This document shows positions 35,285 through 45,163 of a stretch of DNA of 64,000 nucleotides, in pieces. The stretch is from DASTFY01 sp963769115 (lineage in GTDB: Bacteria; Actinomycetota; Acidimicrobiia; Acidimicrobiales; Ilumatobacteraceae), in the NCBI GenBank assembly GCA_963769115.1, contig CAVYKN010000009.1:248001-312000 (forward strand), given 5' to 3'. The translations under genes and the position numbers were made by a program. The stretch's first letter is position 1, and every line of letters starts with the position of its first letter. The notes beneath the pieces are model-generated. The model did not search any database, had not been told where the DNA came from, and was given only the letters and a program-made list of their open reading frames with translations.

Positions 35285-36196
35285 ATGACAGCGCGGCCGG
35301 CCAACCCGCTGCTCATCGTCAACCCGAGTTCGGGTGGAGGCAAAGCGGCGCGGTTCGAGCTGGTGCGCGAGTGCCGCGCGCGCGGCATCGAACCGATTGT
35401 GTTCGAACCCGGCGACGACCTCGCCGCACTCGCGACAGCTGCCGTGCGCGACGGCGCCGATGCTCTCGGCATGGCGGGCGGTGACGGGTCACAAGCCGCA
35501 GTCGCCGCGGTCGCTGCGCAGCACGACGTCGCCTTCGTCTGCGTCCCCGCCGGCACCCGCAACCACTTCGCGCTCGACCTCGGCGTCGACCGCGACGACC
35601 CGGTCGCCGCGCTCGACGCCTTCGTCGACGGAGAAGAACGCCGCATCGACCTCGGACGCGTCAACGGCCGCGTCTTCGTCAACAACGTCGCCATGGGCGT
35701 GTACGGCGCCGTCGTGCAGTCGCACGAGTACCGGGCGCACAAGGTGCGGACGGTCGTCGCGATGTTGCCGGACCTGCTGGGGCCGGATGCCGAGCCGTTC
35801 GACCTCCGGTTCACCGATTCGGGCCGCGCCACGTTCGACAGTGCCGCGCTCGTGCTGGTGTCCAACAACCCGTACGTGATCGACCCGCGGCCGGGGAAGG
35901 GCACGAGAGCTGACATCGACGGAGGCGTGTTGGGGGTGATCGCGGTGACGGGGCCGCCGCCCCGTGGGCTGGCGGAGTGGACGACGGCGACGATCGTTGT
36001 CGACTCGGCGGCGCCGATCGCGCTCGGGATCGACGGTGAGAGCGTGGCCATGGAGCCGCCGCTCCTGTTCGAGTCGAGCCCGAAGACACTGCGGGTCCGG
36101 GTTCCGGCTCGCCGAGTCCTTCGACCGCCGGGGCCGCGCCCGCACGGTCGGCGGAAGGGCGTGGCTCCCACCGCCACCGCGGTCGCTCCCCGTTGA
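35285..36196 (+). CDS. Diacylglycerol kinase catalytic-domain protein
   Basis: 303 residues. LLIVNPSSGGGKAARF, the nucleotide motif MAGGDGSQAAVAAVA and VPAGTRNHFALDLG are the DAGK/YegS/sphingosine-kinase signatures. It would phosphorylate a lipid alcohol with ATP. The last 30 residues are Arg/Pro-rich and may reflect a late frame change. It is divergent from the TetR-aromatic operon and may share its operator region. Confidence 0.85.
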   Translation: MTARPANPLLIVNPSSGGGKAARFELVRECRARGIEPIVFEPGDDLAALATAAVRDGADALGMAGGDGSQAAVAAVAAQHDVAFVCVPAGTRNHFALDLGVDRDDPVAALDAFVDGEERRIDLGRVNGRVFVNNVAMGVYGAVVQSHEYRAHKVRTVVAMLPDLLGPDAEPFDLRFTDSGRATFDSAALVLVSNNPYVIDPRPGKGTRADIDGGVLGVIAVTGPPPRGLAEWTTATIVVDSAAPIALGIDGESVAMEPPLLFESSPKTLRVRVPARRVLRPPGPRPHGRRKGVAPTATAVAPR

Positions 36197-36522
36197 TCGT
36201 TCTCGTCGAGGGCAGAGCGGCATCATCCTCTGAGAGGACATGCCAGAACGGTGATTCACGCGAGCTGACGCTCGCGGGCCTGCTGTCCCGCGACGACCCA
36301 CAACGCGACGAGCCGCTGAGCGACGACTGCTACCGGAAGACGGGGCCGACCTCCTGCGGGCCTGTTCCTCGACCTCGAGATCCGCCTGGTCGAAGGCCCT
36401 GTGTTCGTCGACGAGGGCTACCTGCTCTCTCGCGAGCTCCTCGCCCTCGGCCAGAGCCGTCGGACGGAGTCGTACCCCGGCTACCCGGCCTCGGCCGATT
36501 CCTCCGGATGTATGTTCGGCGG
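36197..36522. other. Intergenic stretch with a possible coding remnant
   Basis: A plus-strand frame at about 36362-36500 reads GLFLDLEIRLVEGPVFVDEG and LLSRELLALGQSRR, with codon use like the neighbouring genes but no start or recognised domain. It may be the remnant of a deleted gene. No other feature was seen. Confidence 0.3.
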
Positions 36523-37353
36523 ATGGACGACTTCGCCGGCAGAACCGCGGTCGTGACCGGCGCTGGGAGCGGCATCGGCGCCGCACTGGCGTCGGTCTTG
36601 GCCGCTCAAGGCATGCACGTCGTGCTCGCCGACCGCGACGGCGAGGCGGCGGGAGGGGTCGCGGCCGCGCTTGCGGCGAACGGCGTCCGCGCCGAGGCGG
36701 CGACTACGGACGTGGCCGATCCCGGGTCGGTCGATGCGCTGGCGCAGCTGGTGGCGGACAGGTTCGGCCCCGTGCACGTGCTGGCCAACAACGCCGGCAT
36801 CCTCCGGCCCGGCTCGACGTGGGAGCAGCCGCTCGAGGACTGGTCGGCTGTGCTCGGCGTCAACGTGCTGGGAGTCGTCCACGGCCTGCGGTCGTTCGTC
36901 CCCGGGATGCTCGCCCACGGCGACCCGTGTCACGTGCTCAACACGGCGTCGGTGGGCGGGCTGCTGGCCTCGCCGCACATGGCCGCCTACATCGCCTCGA
37001 AGCACGCAGTCGTCGCCATCACGGAGTGCCTGGCTCTCGAGGTCGCAGGAACGGCGATGGGGGTGACGGCGCTGTGCCCCGGCGGTGTGGCCACGGCCAT
37101 CTACCGCAGTGAGGCGGAGCGCCGGCGGCGCGAAGGGCAGCGAGCCGGCGCGGGCGCGGAGGCGGTGTTCGACGCCATGGCGTCGCCCGACCGCGACGAC
37201 CAGGCGTCGCCCGAGGCGATCGCCGCGGTGGCTCTCGAGGCGATCAAGGCCCGCAGCCTGTACGCGCCGAGCTTCCCCGAGCCGCAGCGCGCGACGGTAC
37301 GAGCCCGCTTCGCGGCCATCGAGGCGGCCATGGCCGCCGATGCCCAGCGATAG
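36523..37353 (+). CDS. Short-chain dehydrogenase/reductase
   Basis: 276 residues from ATG 36523. NAD(P)-binding TGAGSGIGAALAS, the NNAGI motif, the active-site YIASK (YxxxK) and the Ser of LNTASVGG are all present, so it should be catalytic. Classical SDRs of this type oxidise or reduce an alcohol/ketone. Its TAG stop overlaps the GTG start of the following LLM gene. Confidence 0.9.
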   Translation: MDDFAGRTAVVTGAGSGIGAALASVLAAQGMHVVLADRDGEAAGGVAAALAANGVRAEAATTDVADPGSVDALAQLVADRFGPVHVLANNAGILRPGSTWEQPLEDWSAVLGVNVLGVVHGLRSFVPGMLAHGDPCHVLNTASVGGLLASPHMAAYIASKHAVVAITECLALEVAGTAMGVTALCPGGVATAIYRSEAERRRREGQRAGAGAEAVFDAMASPDRDDQASPEAIAAVALEAIKARSLYAPSFPEPQRATVRARFAAIEAAMAADAQR

Positions 37354-38201
37354 TGCGCCTCTCGCTCACGGTCTTCGGGCTGCCGATCCGGCACTACGCC
37401 CCGGTGGCCGCTGAGGCCGAGGCCGCGGGGTACGACGCCGTCTGGTTGGCCGACCACCTCGTCACGCCGACCATCCGGTCGTCGCCCTATCCGTACGCTG
37501 CCGACGGCGACCCCGGTTACGGCCCGGCGACGCCCATCGCCGACGTCTGGGTGAACGCCGGCAGCATCGCCTCGGTCACCACGAGGCTGCGCATCGGGAC
37601 TGGCGTGTACATCCTTCCGTTGCGGCCGGTCTTGGCGACAGCCCGGGCCGCGGCAACGGTGCAGGCGCTGTCGGCCGGGCGCCTGCTGTTCGGGATCGGT
37701 ACCGGCTGGCTGCGCGACGAGTTCGACGCCGTCGGCACCGACTTCGAGACGCGCGGCCGGCGGACCGACGAAGCCATCGATGTCCTGCGCCGGCTCTGGA
37801 CCGGCGCGCCCACCGTCGCCGACGGCGCCGAGGTGCGCTTCGCCGAGCTCCAGGTGTCGCCGGCGGCCGACCCGCCGATCCCGGTCGTCGTCGGCGGGAC
37901 CGCACCGGCGGCGCTGCGACGGGCGGCCCGGCGGGGCGACGGGTGGTACGGGCCGGCGTGCACGCTCGCGGAGTCGGCCGCCGCTCGTGACCGGATCGAG
38001 GCTGAACGCGTCGAACGACGGGACTTCACCTACTACGTGCGCCTCACCGGTCCGCCCGAGCCGGCCACGGTCGCCCGGTACGCCGACGCCGGGTTCGACG
38101 ACGTCGTCGTGCCGCTCGGTCCCATCGCCGAACTGGCGGCCGAGCCCCTGCCCGCGACGCTGCGCCGCGTGCGTGACGTGGCGGACACGCTGCTCGGCTG
38201 A
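37353..38201 (+). CDS. LLM-class (F420-dependent) oxidoreductase
   Basis: 282 residues from GTG 37353. TIM-barrel luciferase-like pattern: AEAAGYDAVWLADHLVTP, RLRIGTGVYILPLRPV, AGRLLFGIGTGWLRDEF, IPVVVGGTAPAALRRAARRGDGWY. This form resembles TIGR03619-type F420 enzymes. It is translationally coupled to the SDR before it and convergent with another SDR. Confidence 0.9.
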   Translation: MRLSLTVFGLPIRHYAPVAAEAEAAGYDAVWLADHLVTPTIRSSPYPYAADGDPGYGPATPIADVWVNAGSIASVTTRLRIGTGVYILPLRPVLATARAAATVQALSAGRLLFGIGTGWLRDEFDAVGTDFETRGRRTDEAIDVLRRLWTGAPTVADGAEVRFAELQVSPAADPPIPVVVGGTAPAALRRAARRGDGWYGPACTLAESAAARDRIEAERVERRDFTYYVRLTGPPEPATVARYADAGFDDVVVPLGPIAELAAEPLPATLRRVRDVADTLLG

Positions 38202-39041
38202 TCAGTCGGGCGACCGCGCGGCCAGCTCGCCGGACGTCACCATCAGCTCGGTGCGGCGGCGCATGACCTCGGCCCACTCGGGGTGGGTGAGGATCCAGAA
38301 GCGGTTTTCGCGAATGGCGTCCACGACCATGCCGGCGACGTCGGCCGGGGCGACGCCGACCTGCAGAAGCGTGTCGGACACCTCTCCGAAGCGGCGCCCC
38401 TCGTCGGTCTCGGAGCGGGCCGCGACGGCGCCGCGGGCGTGTTCGGCGCTGCGGGCGATCAACGGCGTGGCCACGGGGCCCGGACACAGCACGCTGGCGC
38501 CGACGGGCGACCCCCGGTCCTCGAGCTCGCGGCGCACCGTCTCCATGAGGGCGATGACGCCGGCCTTGGCCACCGAGTACGGCGCGTTGAAGACCGGCGC
38601 GCCGAGCCCCGAGGTGGACGACGTCGACACGATGTGGCCCTCGCCGCCCGACTCGAGCAGCGGGAGGAACACGCGCACGCCGTGCACCGGTCCCCACAAG
38701 TCGACGTCGATGACCCAGCGCCACTCCTCCTCGGTGAGATCCTCGACCCGGCCGCCGACGACGACGCCGGCGTTGTTGCAGACGACGTGCACGGCACCGA
38801 AGGCCTCGACCGCGGCCGCCGCCAAGGCCTCCACCGCGGACCGCTGCGAGACGTCGGTGCGCACGCCGATCGCCTCTCCCCCGAGCCCGGTTACGGCGGC
38901 AACGGCGGCGTCGATGCCGGCCTGGTCGACGTCGGAGACGACGACCCGCATCCCCTCCGCCGCGAAGCGGTCGACCATGGCGCGACCGATCCCGCTCGCC
39001 CCGCCGGTGACGACAGCGGTCCTTCCCTCCAGGTCCTTCAT
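38202..39041 (-). CDS. Short-chain dehydrogenase/reductase
   Basis: 279 residues. TGGASGIGRAMVDRF, CNNAGVVVGG, the Ser of VSTSSTSG and YSVAKAG (YxxxK) form a complete SDR active site. The extended C-terminus ENRFWILTHPEWAEVMRRR is typical of SDRs in hydrophobic-compound degradation clusters. It lies downstream of an alpha/beta hydrolase with ATGA overlap, so they are one operon. Confidence 0.9.
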   Translation of the reverse strand: MKDLEGRTAVVTGGASGIGRAMVDRFAAEGMRVVVSDVDQAGIDAAVAAVTGLGGEAIGVRTDVSQRSAVEALAAAAVEAFGAVHVVCNNAGVVVGGRVEDLTEEEWRWVIDVDLWGPVHGVRVFLPLLESGGEGHIVSTSSTSGLGAPVFNAPYSVAKAGVIALMETVRRELEDRGSPVGASVLCPGPVATPLIARSAEHARGAVAARSETDEGRRFGEVSDTLLQVGVAPADVAGMVVDAIRENRFWILTHPEWAEVMRRRTELMVTSGELAARSPD

Positions 39042-39970
39042 GATCGGTCTCTCCCCTCGCGGGCGAACGCGGCGACGGCATCGCCGAGCGCCAGCGGCTG
39101 GTCGCCGTGGATGTTGTGGCCGGCATCGGCGAGCTCGAGCACACGCAGGTCGCCGACGAGCTGCCGGTACCGCTCGACGTCCGACGGCAACATGATCTCC
39201 GAGCGATCGCCCCGGACCACGAGCGTCGGGTGCTGCACCACGGCGGCGTGGTCCCATCCCTTCGGCAGCTCCTCGAACGTGCGGGTCCACCGGTCGACGC
39301 CGACGCGGTCGCGGCCGTCGTGCCGCCACGTCCAGCGTCCTTCGTCCGTCGGCCGGGCGTTCAGGAGCACCGACCGCTGGAGCGACTCCCGTGACCGGTG
39401 GGGCTTGAAGGCAGCCACATGGTCGACGAGTGCGTCGAGGGAAGGGAAGTCGCGGGCGCTGACGAAGTCGACGAGGTCCTGGCTCCGGTCCGGCGTCGAG
39501 CCCGGCGTGGTGTCGACCAGCACGAGGCGCTGGACGAGCTCGGGTCGGCGGACCGCGAGGGCGAGGGCGGCGTGGCCACCCATTGAGTGGCCGACGAGCA
39601 CGACCGGCACCGCGGCCAGGGCGACGATCGCCGGGGCGACGGCGTCGGCGAGGTCGTCAGGCAGGTAGACGGGATCGTCGAACCAGCCCGAGTGGCCGTG
39701 GCCGGGGAGGTCGAGGGCGAGGGCGTCGAGCTCGGGGTGGAGGAGGAGCATGGCGTCCCAGGCGTGGGCGTTGAGGCTGCCGCCGTGCAGCAGCACGATC
39801 GCCGGGCGAGCGCCGCCCCATTGCAACGCGCTGACCGGCGTCGGGCCGCCGTCATGCTGCACGCGCCGTACGGGCCGGGCCGGCACGCCGAGGTCGTCGG
39901 CGAGCGCGGCGACGAGGGCCAGCTCGTCCACCACCGGTTCCCCTTGGTCCACGCTCATGCTGTCTGCCAT
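39038..39970 (-). CDS. Alpha/beta hydrolase (Ser nucleophile)
   Basis: About 310 residues from ATG 39970. The oxyanion motif is LLHGGSLNAHAW, the nucleophile elbow VGHSMGGHAA, and the catalytic His lies in DAGHNIHGDQP. It could hydrolyse an ester or a C-C bond of a ring-fission product (MhpC/HsaD-like), which fits the cluster, but the substrate is inferred. The start codon abuts the shared AT-rich operator. Confidence 0.88.
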   Translation of the reverse strand: MADSMSVDQGEPVVDELALVAALADDLGVPARPVRRVQHDGGPTPVSALQWGGARPAIVLLHGGSLNAHAWDAMLLLHPELDALALDLPGHGHSGWFDDPVYLPDDLADAVAPAIVALAAVPVVLVGHSMGGHAALALAVRRPELVQRLVLVDTTPGSTPDRSQDLVDFVSARDFPSLDALVDHVAAFKPHRSRESLQRSVLLNARPTDEGRWTWRHDGRDRVGVDRWTRTFEELPKGWDHAAVVQHPTLVVRGDRSEIMLPSDVERYRQLVGDLRVLELADAGHNIHGDQPLALGDAVAAFAREGRDRS

Positions 39971-39987
39971 AATAATCATGAGAAATT
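39971..39987. promoter_or_regulatory. Catabolic-cluster operator copy 1 (divergent hydrolase/SDR promoter)
   Basis: AATAATCATGAGAAATT contains the core ATCATGA found at seven promoters in this region. It lies between the minus-strand hydrolase start (39970) and the plus-strand SDR start (40008). Confidence 0.6.
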
Positions 39988-40007
39988 GGCGAGCAAGAGG
40001 GGGAGTG

Positions 40008-40799
40008 ATGCCGAGCACCATGACGGGCCGTCTCGACGGTCGACGGGCCTTGGTCACCGGGGGCGGGAGCGGCATCGGCCGGGCCACGGCCGAACGCCTC
40101 GCCGCGGAGGGCGCCTCCGTCGGCGTGGTCGACGTCCGCGCCGGCGCGGCCGAGGACGTCGCCGCCAAGATCGTCGCCGACGGCGGGGCTGCCATCGGGA
40201 CCGTCGGCGACGTCGGCGATCAGGAGTCGGTCGCCGTCGCCACGGCCGCGGTGGTCGCTGCCTTTGGTGGGCTCGACACCGTCGTTGCCTGCGCCGGGCT
40301 GGCCTATCCGGGCACGACCGACGGCATGGGCCTCGACGCGTGGGACACGATGATCCGGGTCAACCTCACCGGTGTGTTCCTCACCGTGCGGGCGGCGCTG
40401 CCGCACCTGCTCGAGGCGGGCGGCGGCGCCATCGTCACCATCGGCTCCACCGCGTCGCTCGTGGCCTCCGGCCAGAGCAGCGCCTACGACGCGTCGAAGG
40501 GCGGGGTGCTCCAGTTCACCCGATCAGTCGCCGTCGAGTACGTCGAGCACGGCATCCGCGCCAACTGCGTCTGCCCCGGCTTGGTGAACACCGGGCTCGG
40601 CGTGAACACCCGCCAGATCACCGACCAGGCCGACACCTCCGGGAAGCGCCGGCCGCCGGCCGACCGCATCGACGTTCCCATGACGCGGGCCGCCGACCCC
40701 GGCGAGATCGCCGCGGCCGTCGCCTTCCTGTGCTCCGACGATGCCTCGTTCGTCACCGGCGTCGCGCTGCCGGTCGACGGCGGTTACACCACCATCTGA
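40008..40799 (+). CDS. Short-chain dehydrogenase/reductase
   Basis: 263 residues. TGGGSGIGRATAERLAAEGA, the Ser of TIGSTASLVAS, YDASKGG (YxxxK) and the family C-terminus DASFVTGVALPVDGGY are present. The usual NNAG reads ACAGLA. It probably oxidises a hydroxyacyl intermediate. It leads an operon with two SnoaL-like genes. Confidence 0.9.
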   Translation: MPSTMTGRLDGRRALVTGGGSGIGRATAERLAAEGASVGVVDVRAGAAEDVAAKIVADGGAAIGTVGDVGDQESVAVATAAVVAAFGGLDTVVACAGLAYPGTTDGMGLDAWDTMIRVNLTGVFLTVRAALPHLLEAGGGAIVTIGSTASLVASGQSSAYDASKGGVLQFTRSVAVEYVEHGIRANCVCPGLVNTGLGVNTRQITDQADTSGKRRPPADRIDVPMTRAADPGEIAAAVAFLCSDDASFVTGVALPVDGGYTTI

Positions 40800-40809
40800 G
40801 AGGACCGCC

Positions 40810-41632
40810 GTGGCCAACACCTCCACCGAGCCGATCGCGGCGCCGCTGGGCGATCACATCCCGACGGTGCTCGCCACGTACTACGACGCCATCGACGGCA
40901 ACCGCTTCGCCGATGCCGCCGCCACCTTCGCCCCCGAGGGCCTCTACGCCGTGCCGCTGCCCGGGGAGGTCGAGACCGCGGCGCGGGCCGAGACCGTGGG
41001 GCCGGCGGACCTCCTCGTGCGATTCACCGAGCGCGGCCCGAAGCCGTGGCGCCACGTGGTGCGCCTGTGCGTGGTCGAAGGGCCGGACGTCCTCGTCGAG
41101 GGCGTGCTCGTCGACGACGCCGGCAACGAGACGGCCACGTTCGTCGGGAGCGGTCGCATCGACGAGGCCGGGCTCCTCGCTCGGTACCTGGCGTTCGCCT
41201 GCGCCGGGGCCCGCGATCCGATCCCGATCGACGTCGGCGCCGACGTCGTGCCCGCCGACGCCGCCACGGTCGTCCACGACTACTTCGTCGACCTCGACGC
41301 CGGCCGGTTCGCAGGCCGCCGCCGCCCACTTCAGCCACGACGTCCTCTACTCGCATCCGCCTTACAGGCACACCGGCATCGACGACCCGAACCGGATCGA
41401 GTTCCGAGGACGGCCGGCGTTGGAGGAGGCGTTCCGGGTCCGAGGCAAGACGAGCTTCGGCCACGACGTCATCACGTCGATCCAGCGCGGGCCGCACTGC
41501 ATCTTCGAGGGCGCGGTCCACGGCGTCCCCGCCGGCTCCGGCAGCTTCATCTCCAGCCTGTCCCTCGCCGCCGACGGCACGATCCGCCGGTACGTCAGCT
41601 TCTACTGCGAGCCCGGCGTCAGGGTCCGATGA
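40810..41632 (+). CDS. Tandem SnoaL-like (NTF2-fold) protein (one frameshift)
   Basis: About 274 residues from GTG 40810. Two NTF2-like modules: VLATYYDAIDGNRFADAAAT, then after about 41270 DYFVDLDAGRF continuing QAAAAHFSHDVLYSHPPYRH. A single extra base near 41312 (TTC then G then CAG) breaks the frame. SnoaL-like folds act as small-molecule isomerases, hydratases or binding proteins. The stop overlaps the next gene (ATGA). Confidence 0.75.
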
Positions 41633-42057
41633 CCGACCGGGAGGCGATCCTGGATGTGATCGCCCGCTACGCCCACACCGTCGACGGCCGCGACCTCTAC
41701 GGGATCCTCATGTGCTTCACGCCCGATGGACGGATCGACTTCGAGGGTGGCCTCTCATCGGCCGAGGGCCACGACGGCATTCGGGCCGCGTTCGCCGAGG
41801 CGTTCACACAGCCGGCGCTGGCGCCGCCGGCGGTGTCCACCCACCTGATGGCGAACACCCTCGTCACGATCGACGGCGACACTGCCCGGGCCGAGACCCA
41901 AGGGGTCGCCTACCTCGCCAGCCCGGCCACCGGCACCGTGCGCACGAGGGGCCTGCACTACCGCGACGTCCTCCGTCGTCACGACGGCGGCTGGCGCATC
42001 GCCCACCGGATCCACCGCTCGATCTGGGAGACAGAGGCTCCCGGTCAAGTGCACTGA
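41629..42057 (+). CDS. SnoaL-like (NTF2-fold) protein
   Basis: 142 residues. MTDREAILDVIARYAHTVDG and LYGILMCFTPDGRIDF open a typical SnoaL_4 domain, which ends with GGWRIAHRIHRSIWE. It is probably an intermediate-processing enzyme or accessory protein of the catabolic pathway. Coupled to the preceding gene by ATGA. Confidence 0.85.
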   Translation: MTDREAILDVIARYAHTVDGRDLYGILMCFTPDGRIDFEGGLSSAEGHDGIRAAFAEAFTQPALAPPAVSTHLMANTLVTIDGDTARAETQGVAYLASPATGTVRTRGLHYRDVLRRHDGGWRIAHRIHRSIWETEAPGQVH

Positions 42058-42134
42058 CCCGAGCCGATGGCGTGCACCGTGACCCCGAGACGGTACCGAT
42101 CGACCCTTGCCAGCCCGAGATCACATGTCTAGTG

Positions 42135-42150
42135 TTATCATCATGATGAA
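42135..42150 (+). promoter_or_regulatory. Catabolic-cluster operator copy 2 (nitroreductase promoter)
   Basis: TTATCATCATGATGAA carries the complete ATCATCATGATGA palindrome. It overlaps the first codons of the nitroreductase, so the transcript would be leaderless or nearly so, and a bound protein would block it. Confidence 0.65.
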
Positions 42151-42812
42151 TCCGGGGGGATTTCACCTCGACCTGGCGTCGATCGACAAGGTGCTGACGA
42201 CGACGCGGGCGGTCCGCAAGCGCATCGACCTCCAGCGGCCGGTCGAGCCCGAGGTCATCGAGACGTGCCTTCGGATCGCCAGCCAGGCGCCGAGCGGCGG
42301 CAACAACCAGCGGTGGCGCTGGGTCGTCGTTGCCGACGCCGAGCAAGAAGAAGCTCGTGGCGGACCGGTACGCCGAGTCCTTCGCCCGCTACATCGCCCC
42401 CCGCAAGGCCCGGCTCCAGCCCGACGACGAGCGGGGTCAGCGCATGATCGCCTCGGCGAGCTACCTCGCCGATCACATGGCGGAGATGCCGCTGCTCGTC
42501 ATCCCCTGCACGCTCGACCAGCTGCCGCCCGAAGCCAACGCCGAGCAGCGGGCCAGCCTGTACGGCGGGATCTTTCCTGCGATCTGGAGCTTCCAGCTCG
42601 CCCTCCGCAGCCGGGGACTCGGTTCGGCGCTGACGACCCTCCACCTCGACTTCGAACGGGAGATCGGCGAGGTCCTCGGCATCCCGGAAACGGTCACGCA
42701 GGTCGCTCTCCTGCCGGTCGGCTACTACACCGGCGACGACTTCAAGCTCGCTCCCCGCCGACCGGTCGAGGAGATCACGTACTGGGACTCGTGGAAGGCG
42801 GTGCGAAGGTGA
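42146..42812 (+). CDS. Nitroreductase-family flavoprotein (one frameshift)
   Basis: About 221 residues from ATG 42146. VLTTTRAVRKRIDLQRPVEP and SQAPSGGNNQRWRWVVV are the FMN-binding N-terminus. After one extra base at about 42344 (GAG, C, AAG) it continues KKKLVADRYAESFARY; the C-terminus reads GIPETVTQVALLPVGYYTGDDF. These enzymes use FMN and NAD(P)H to reduce nitro, quinone or enone groups, or dehalogenate. It is convergent with the LLM gene at 42775-43770. Confidence 0.82.
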
Positions 42813-43770
42813 TCGCCGGATCGTCGACATCGCGGCGCTGCCGGATGATGTCGACGACGGTGCCCACCACCGGCTCGGTCACGACGACCTCGGAAGGCCC
42901 AGTGCCTCGGCGGCAGCGAACATCGCCGACCGCTTCGCCTCGAGCGGCTCGCCCGCCGGCCAGACCTGGTCGGTCCAGATGAGGACCTCCTCGAAGCCTT
43001 CGTCGGCGTAGCGCTGCGCGGTGGCCGGCGTCGGCTCCTTCCATGCGGAACACGAGCTTGAACGGCTCGTCGGCCCGGTCGCTCTCGGCCCGCAGCCGTC
43101 GCAGCTCGCTCGCGCAGGCGGAGCGACTCCTCGAACGGCGGCGTGCCCGAGGAGAACCAGCCGTCGCCGAGCCGGACGGCCCGCCGGAGCGCCTTGTCGG
43201 TGTTGCCGCCGAGCATGAGCGGGATCGTCCGTGACCCGCTTCGTCACCTGCACACCGCTGATCGAGAAGTGCCGGCCCTCGTGCTTGACCTCGCCGCTGC
43301 GCCACGCCAGCTCGGAGTACCTCGATGCCCTCCTCGAAGCGGGTGACCCGCTCGGCGAACGGGACGTCGAGGACGGTGAACTCCTCCTCCAGCCAGCCGA
43401 AGCCGAGGCCGAACACGAAGCGACCGCCGGCGAGCTCCTGCACGGTGCACGTCGGAGCGGGCGACGGCGAGCGGATGGCGCAGCGGAAGGATGAAGATGC
43501 CGGTCGCCAGCTCGATCCGCGTCGTCACCGCCGCGGCCGCGCCGAGCTGCACGAGCGGATCGACGAGCTCGGTGTCGGGATCGACGATCGGACCGGTGTG
43601 GTGCTGCTGCGCCGGGCTGCTGCTTCGTCGGGTGGGCGGTGGAGTAGCCGACGGGCAGCACGACGTGCTCGCCGAGCCACAGCGACGAGAACCCGGCCTC
43701 GTCGGCGGCGGCGGCGAGGTCGAGGAACTCGCGCGGCGTGGACGTCGTAGGCGGTGAGGCCGATCTTCAG
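42775..43770 (-). CDS. LLM-class (F420-dependent) oxidoreductase (frame-disrupted)
   Basis: Fragments in three frames join into one luciferase-like barrel: LKIGLTAYDVHA, LDLAAAADEAGFSSLWLGEH, VVLPVGYSTAHP, AAAVTTRIELATGIFILPLR, VQELAGGRFVFGLGFGWLEE and FEEVLIWTDQVWPAGEP. At least six frame changes are present. The start is uncertain: CTG 43770 sits where an ATG or GTG is expected. The end is also uncertain: either 42879 or, if the final VDIIRQRRDVDDPAITF is real, 42775, overlapping the nitroreductase tail. It follows the CoA transferase gene. Confidence 0.65.
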
Positions 43771-43776
43771 CGCCGG

Positions 43777-45004
43777 TCAGGCGATGACGCCGCGGCTGCG
43801 GAGATCGGCGATGGCCGTCGTCATCGAGGCCGTGGTCCCGGAGCACGTCGTCGGTGTCGGCGCCGAACGCCGGGGCCTTGCCGAGCGTCGGTGCCTCGCC
43901 GTCGAACTGCACGGGGGCGGCGACGAGCACGACCTTGCCCTCGCCGTCGTGCTCGATCGCGCTGGACGTAGCCGTTGGCGAGGGCCTGCTCGTCGTGCTG
44001 CACCTGACCGGCCGGCGAGCACCGTGTCCCACTGGCCGTCCTGCTTGGTGAGCAGCTCCTGCCACTCGGCGAGGTGCGCTCGAGGAACAGCTCGTCGAGC
44101 ATGCGCGACGAGCGCCTCGCGTGTGCTCGGCCCGGTCGGCCGAGTCCGCGAAGCGCTCGTCGGCCAGCCAGTCGAAGCGATCGACCAGGACGCAGAACTC
44201 CGGCCAGTAGCGGTCGGACTGCAGGAAGGCCATGGCGATGAAGCCGCCGTCCTTCGTGCGGTACTCGTTCACGAGCGGGTTCGTCGAGTTCGCGGTGGTA
44301 CTGGTGGGGCAGCGCGTCGGCGTCGAGGACGCTCGTGCCCGAGATCGTCATGCCCATCGCCCACAGGCCCATGGACATGAGCGAGACGTCGACGACGATG
44401 CCCTCGCCCGGTGCGCTCGCGCTGGTACAGCGCGGTGCCGATGCCGCCGGCGAGCGCCATGCCGCACTGCAGGTCGCCGAAGCCGGGGCCGGGCATCGCC
44501 AGCGGCACCTGGCGGCTCGGGCGGCGTGACCCCGAGCGAGGCGCCGGTCCGGGTCCAGTACGTGACCCCGTCGAACCCGCCGCGCTCGGCCATGCTCGCC
44601 GACGCGGTCCCTGGGCGCTGCCGCGGGCGTAGATGATCCGCGGGTTGCGGCCCATGGATGTCCTCCGGCTCGATGCCGAGCTTGCGGCGGGCCGGCGGCA
44701 GGAAGTTCGTGACGAAGACGTCGGACTCGTCGACGAGCTGCATGAGGATCTCCTTGCCCTCGGGCGTGGCGAGGTCGAGGGTCATCGCCCGCTTGCCGCG
44801 GTTGGCGACCTCCCACAGGTGTGACACGCCGTTGACGTCGGCGGGCACGCCCCACGCCGCGGTGGTCCGGCCGGGGTCGCCCAGCACCGGGTGCTCGACC
44901 TTGAGCACGTCGGCGCCCCAGTCGGCCAGGATCGCCGCGGCCGACGGGACGAACGCGTAGATCGCCACCTCCAGGACCCGGACGCCTTGCAGCGGTGCCG
45001 TCAT
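43777..45004 (-). CDS. CaiB/BaiF-type CoA transferase (frame-disrupted)
   Basis: Starts MTAPLQGVRVLEVAIYAFVP at 45004. ILADWGADVLKVEHPVLGDP is the family signature, and WEVANRGKRAMTLDLATPEG, FGDLQCGMALAGGIGTALYQ and NEYRTKDGGFIAMAFLQ follow across several frame changes. It would transfer CoA from a thioester to a carboxylic acid substrate, activating it for beta-oxidation-like degradation. It is transcribed divergently from the first thiolase module across a promoter with two operator copies. Confidence 0.82.
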
Positions 45005-45030
45005 CGGTCCCCTCCTTCGAGCCGGACAAA

Positions 45031-45071
45031 AGATCATGATGATTATGACGAGCCGGCTCGGCCGCTGTCAA
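45031..45071 (-). promoter_or_regulatory. Promoter and operator copy 3 (CoA transferase)
   Basis: On the minus strand: TTGACA (45071-45066), 18-base spacer, CATAAT (45047-45042) as -10, overlapping ATAATCATCATGATCT (45046-45031). The operator core ATCATCATGAT lies on the -10. Confidence 0.75.
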
Positions 45072-45086
45072 CGCCACCCGGCACGG

Positions 45087-45127
45087 TTGACCGATCGACC
45101 CGGACTGTGGTAAACATCATGAGGAAT
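45087..45127 (+). promoter_or_regulatory. Promoter and operator copy 4 (thiolase module 1)
   Basis: TTGACC (45087-45092), 18-base spacer, TAAACA (45111-45116) as -10, overlapping ACATCATGAGGAAT (45114-45127). It is divergent from the CoA transferase promoter with the same arrangement. Confidence 0.72.
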
Positions 45128-45163
45128 CATCCCGCCGGTCGTGGACCGGTGCGAAGGTGAGCG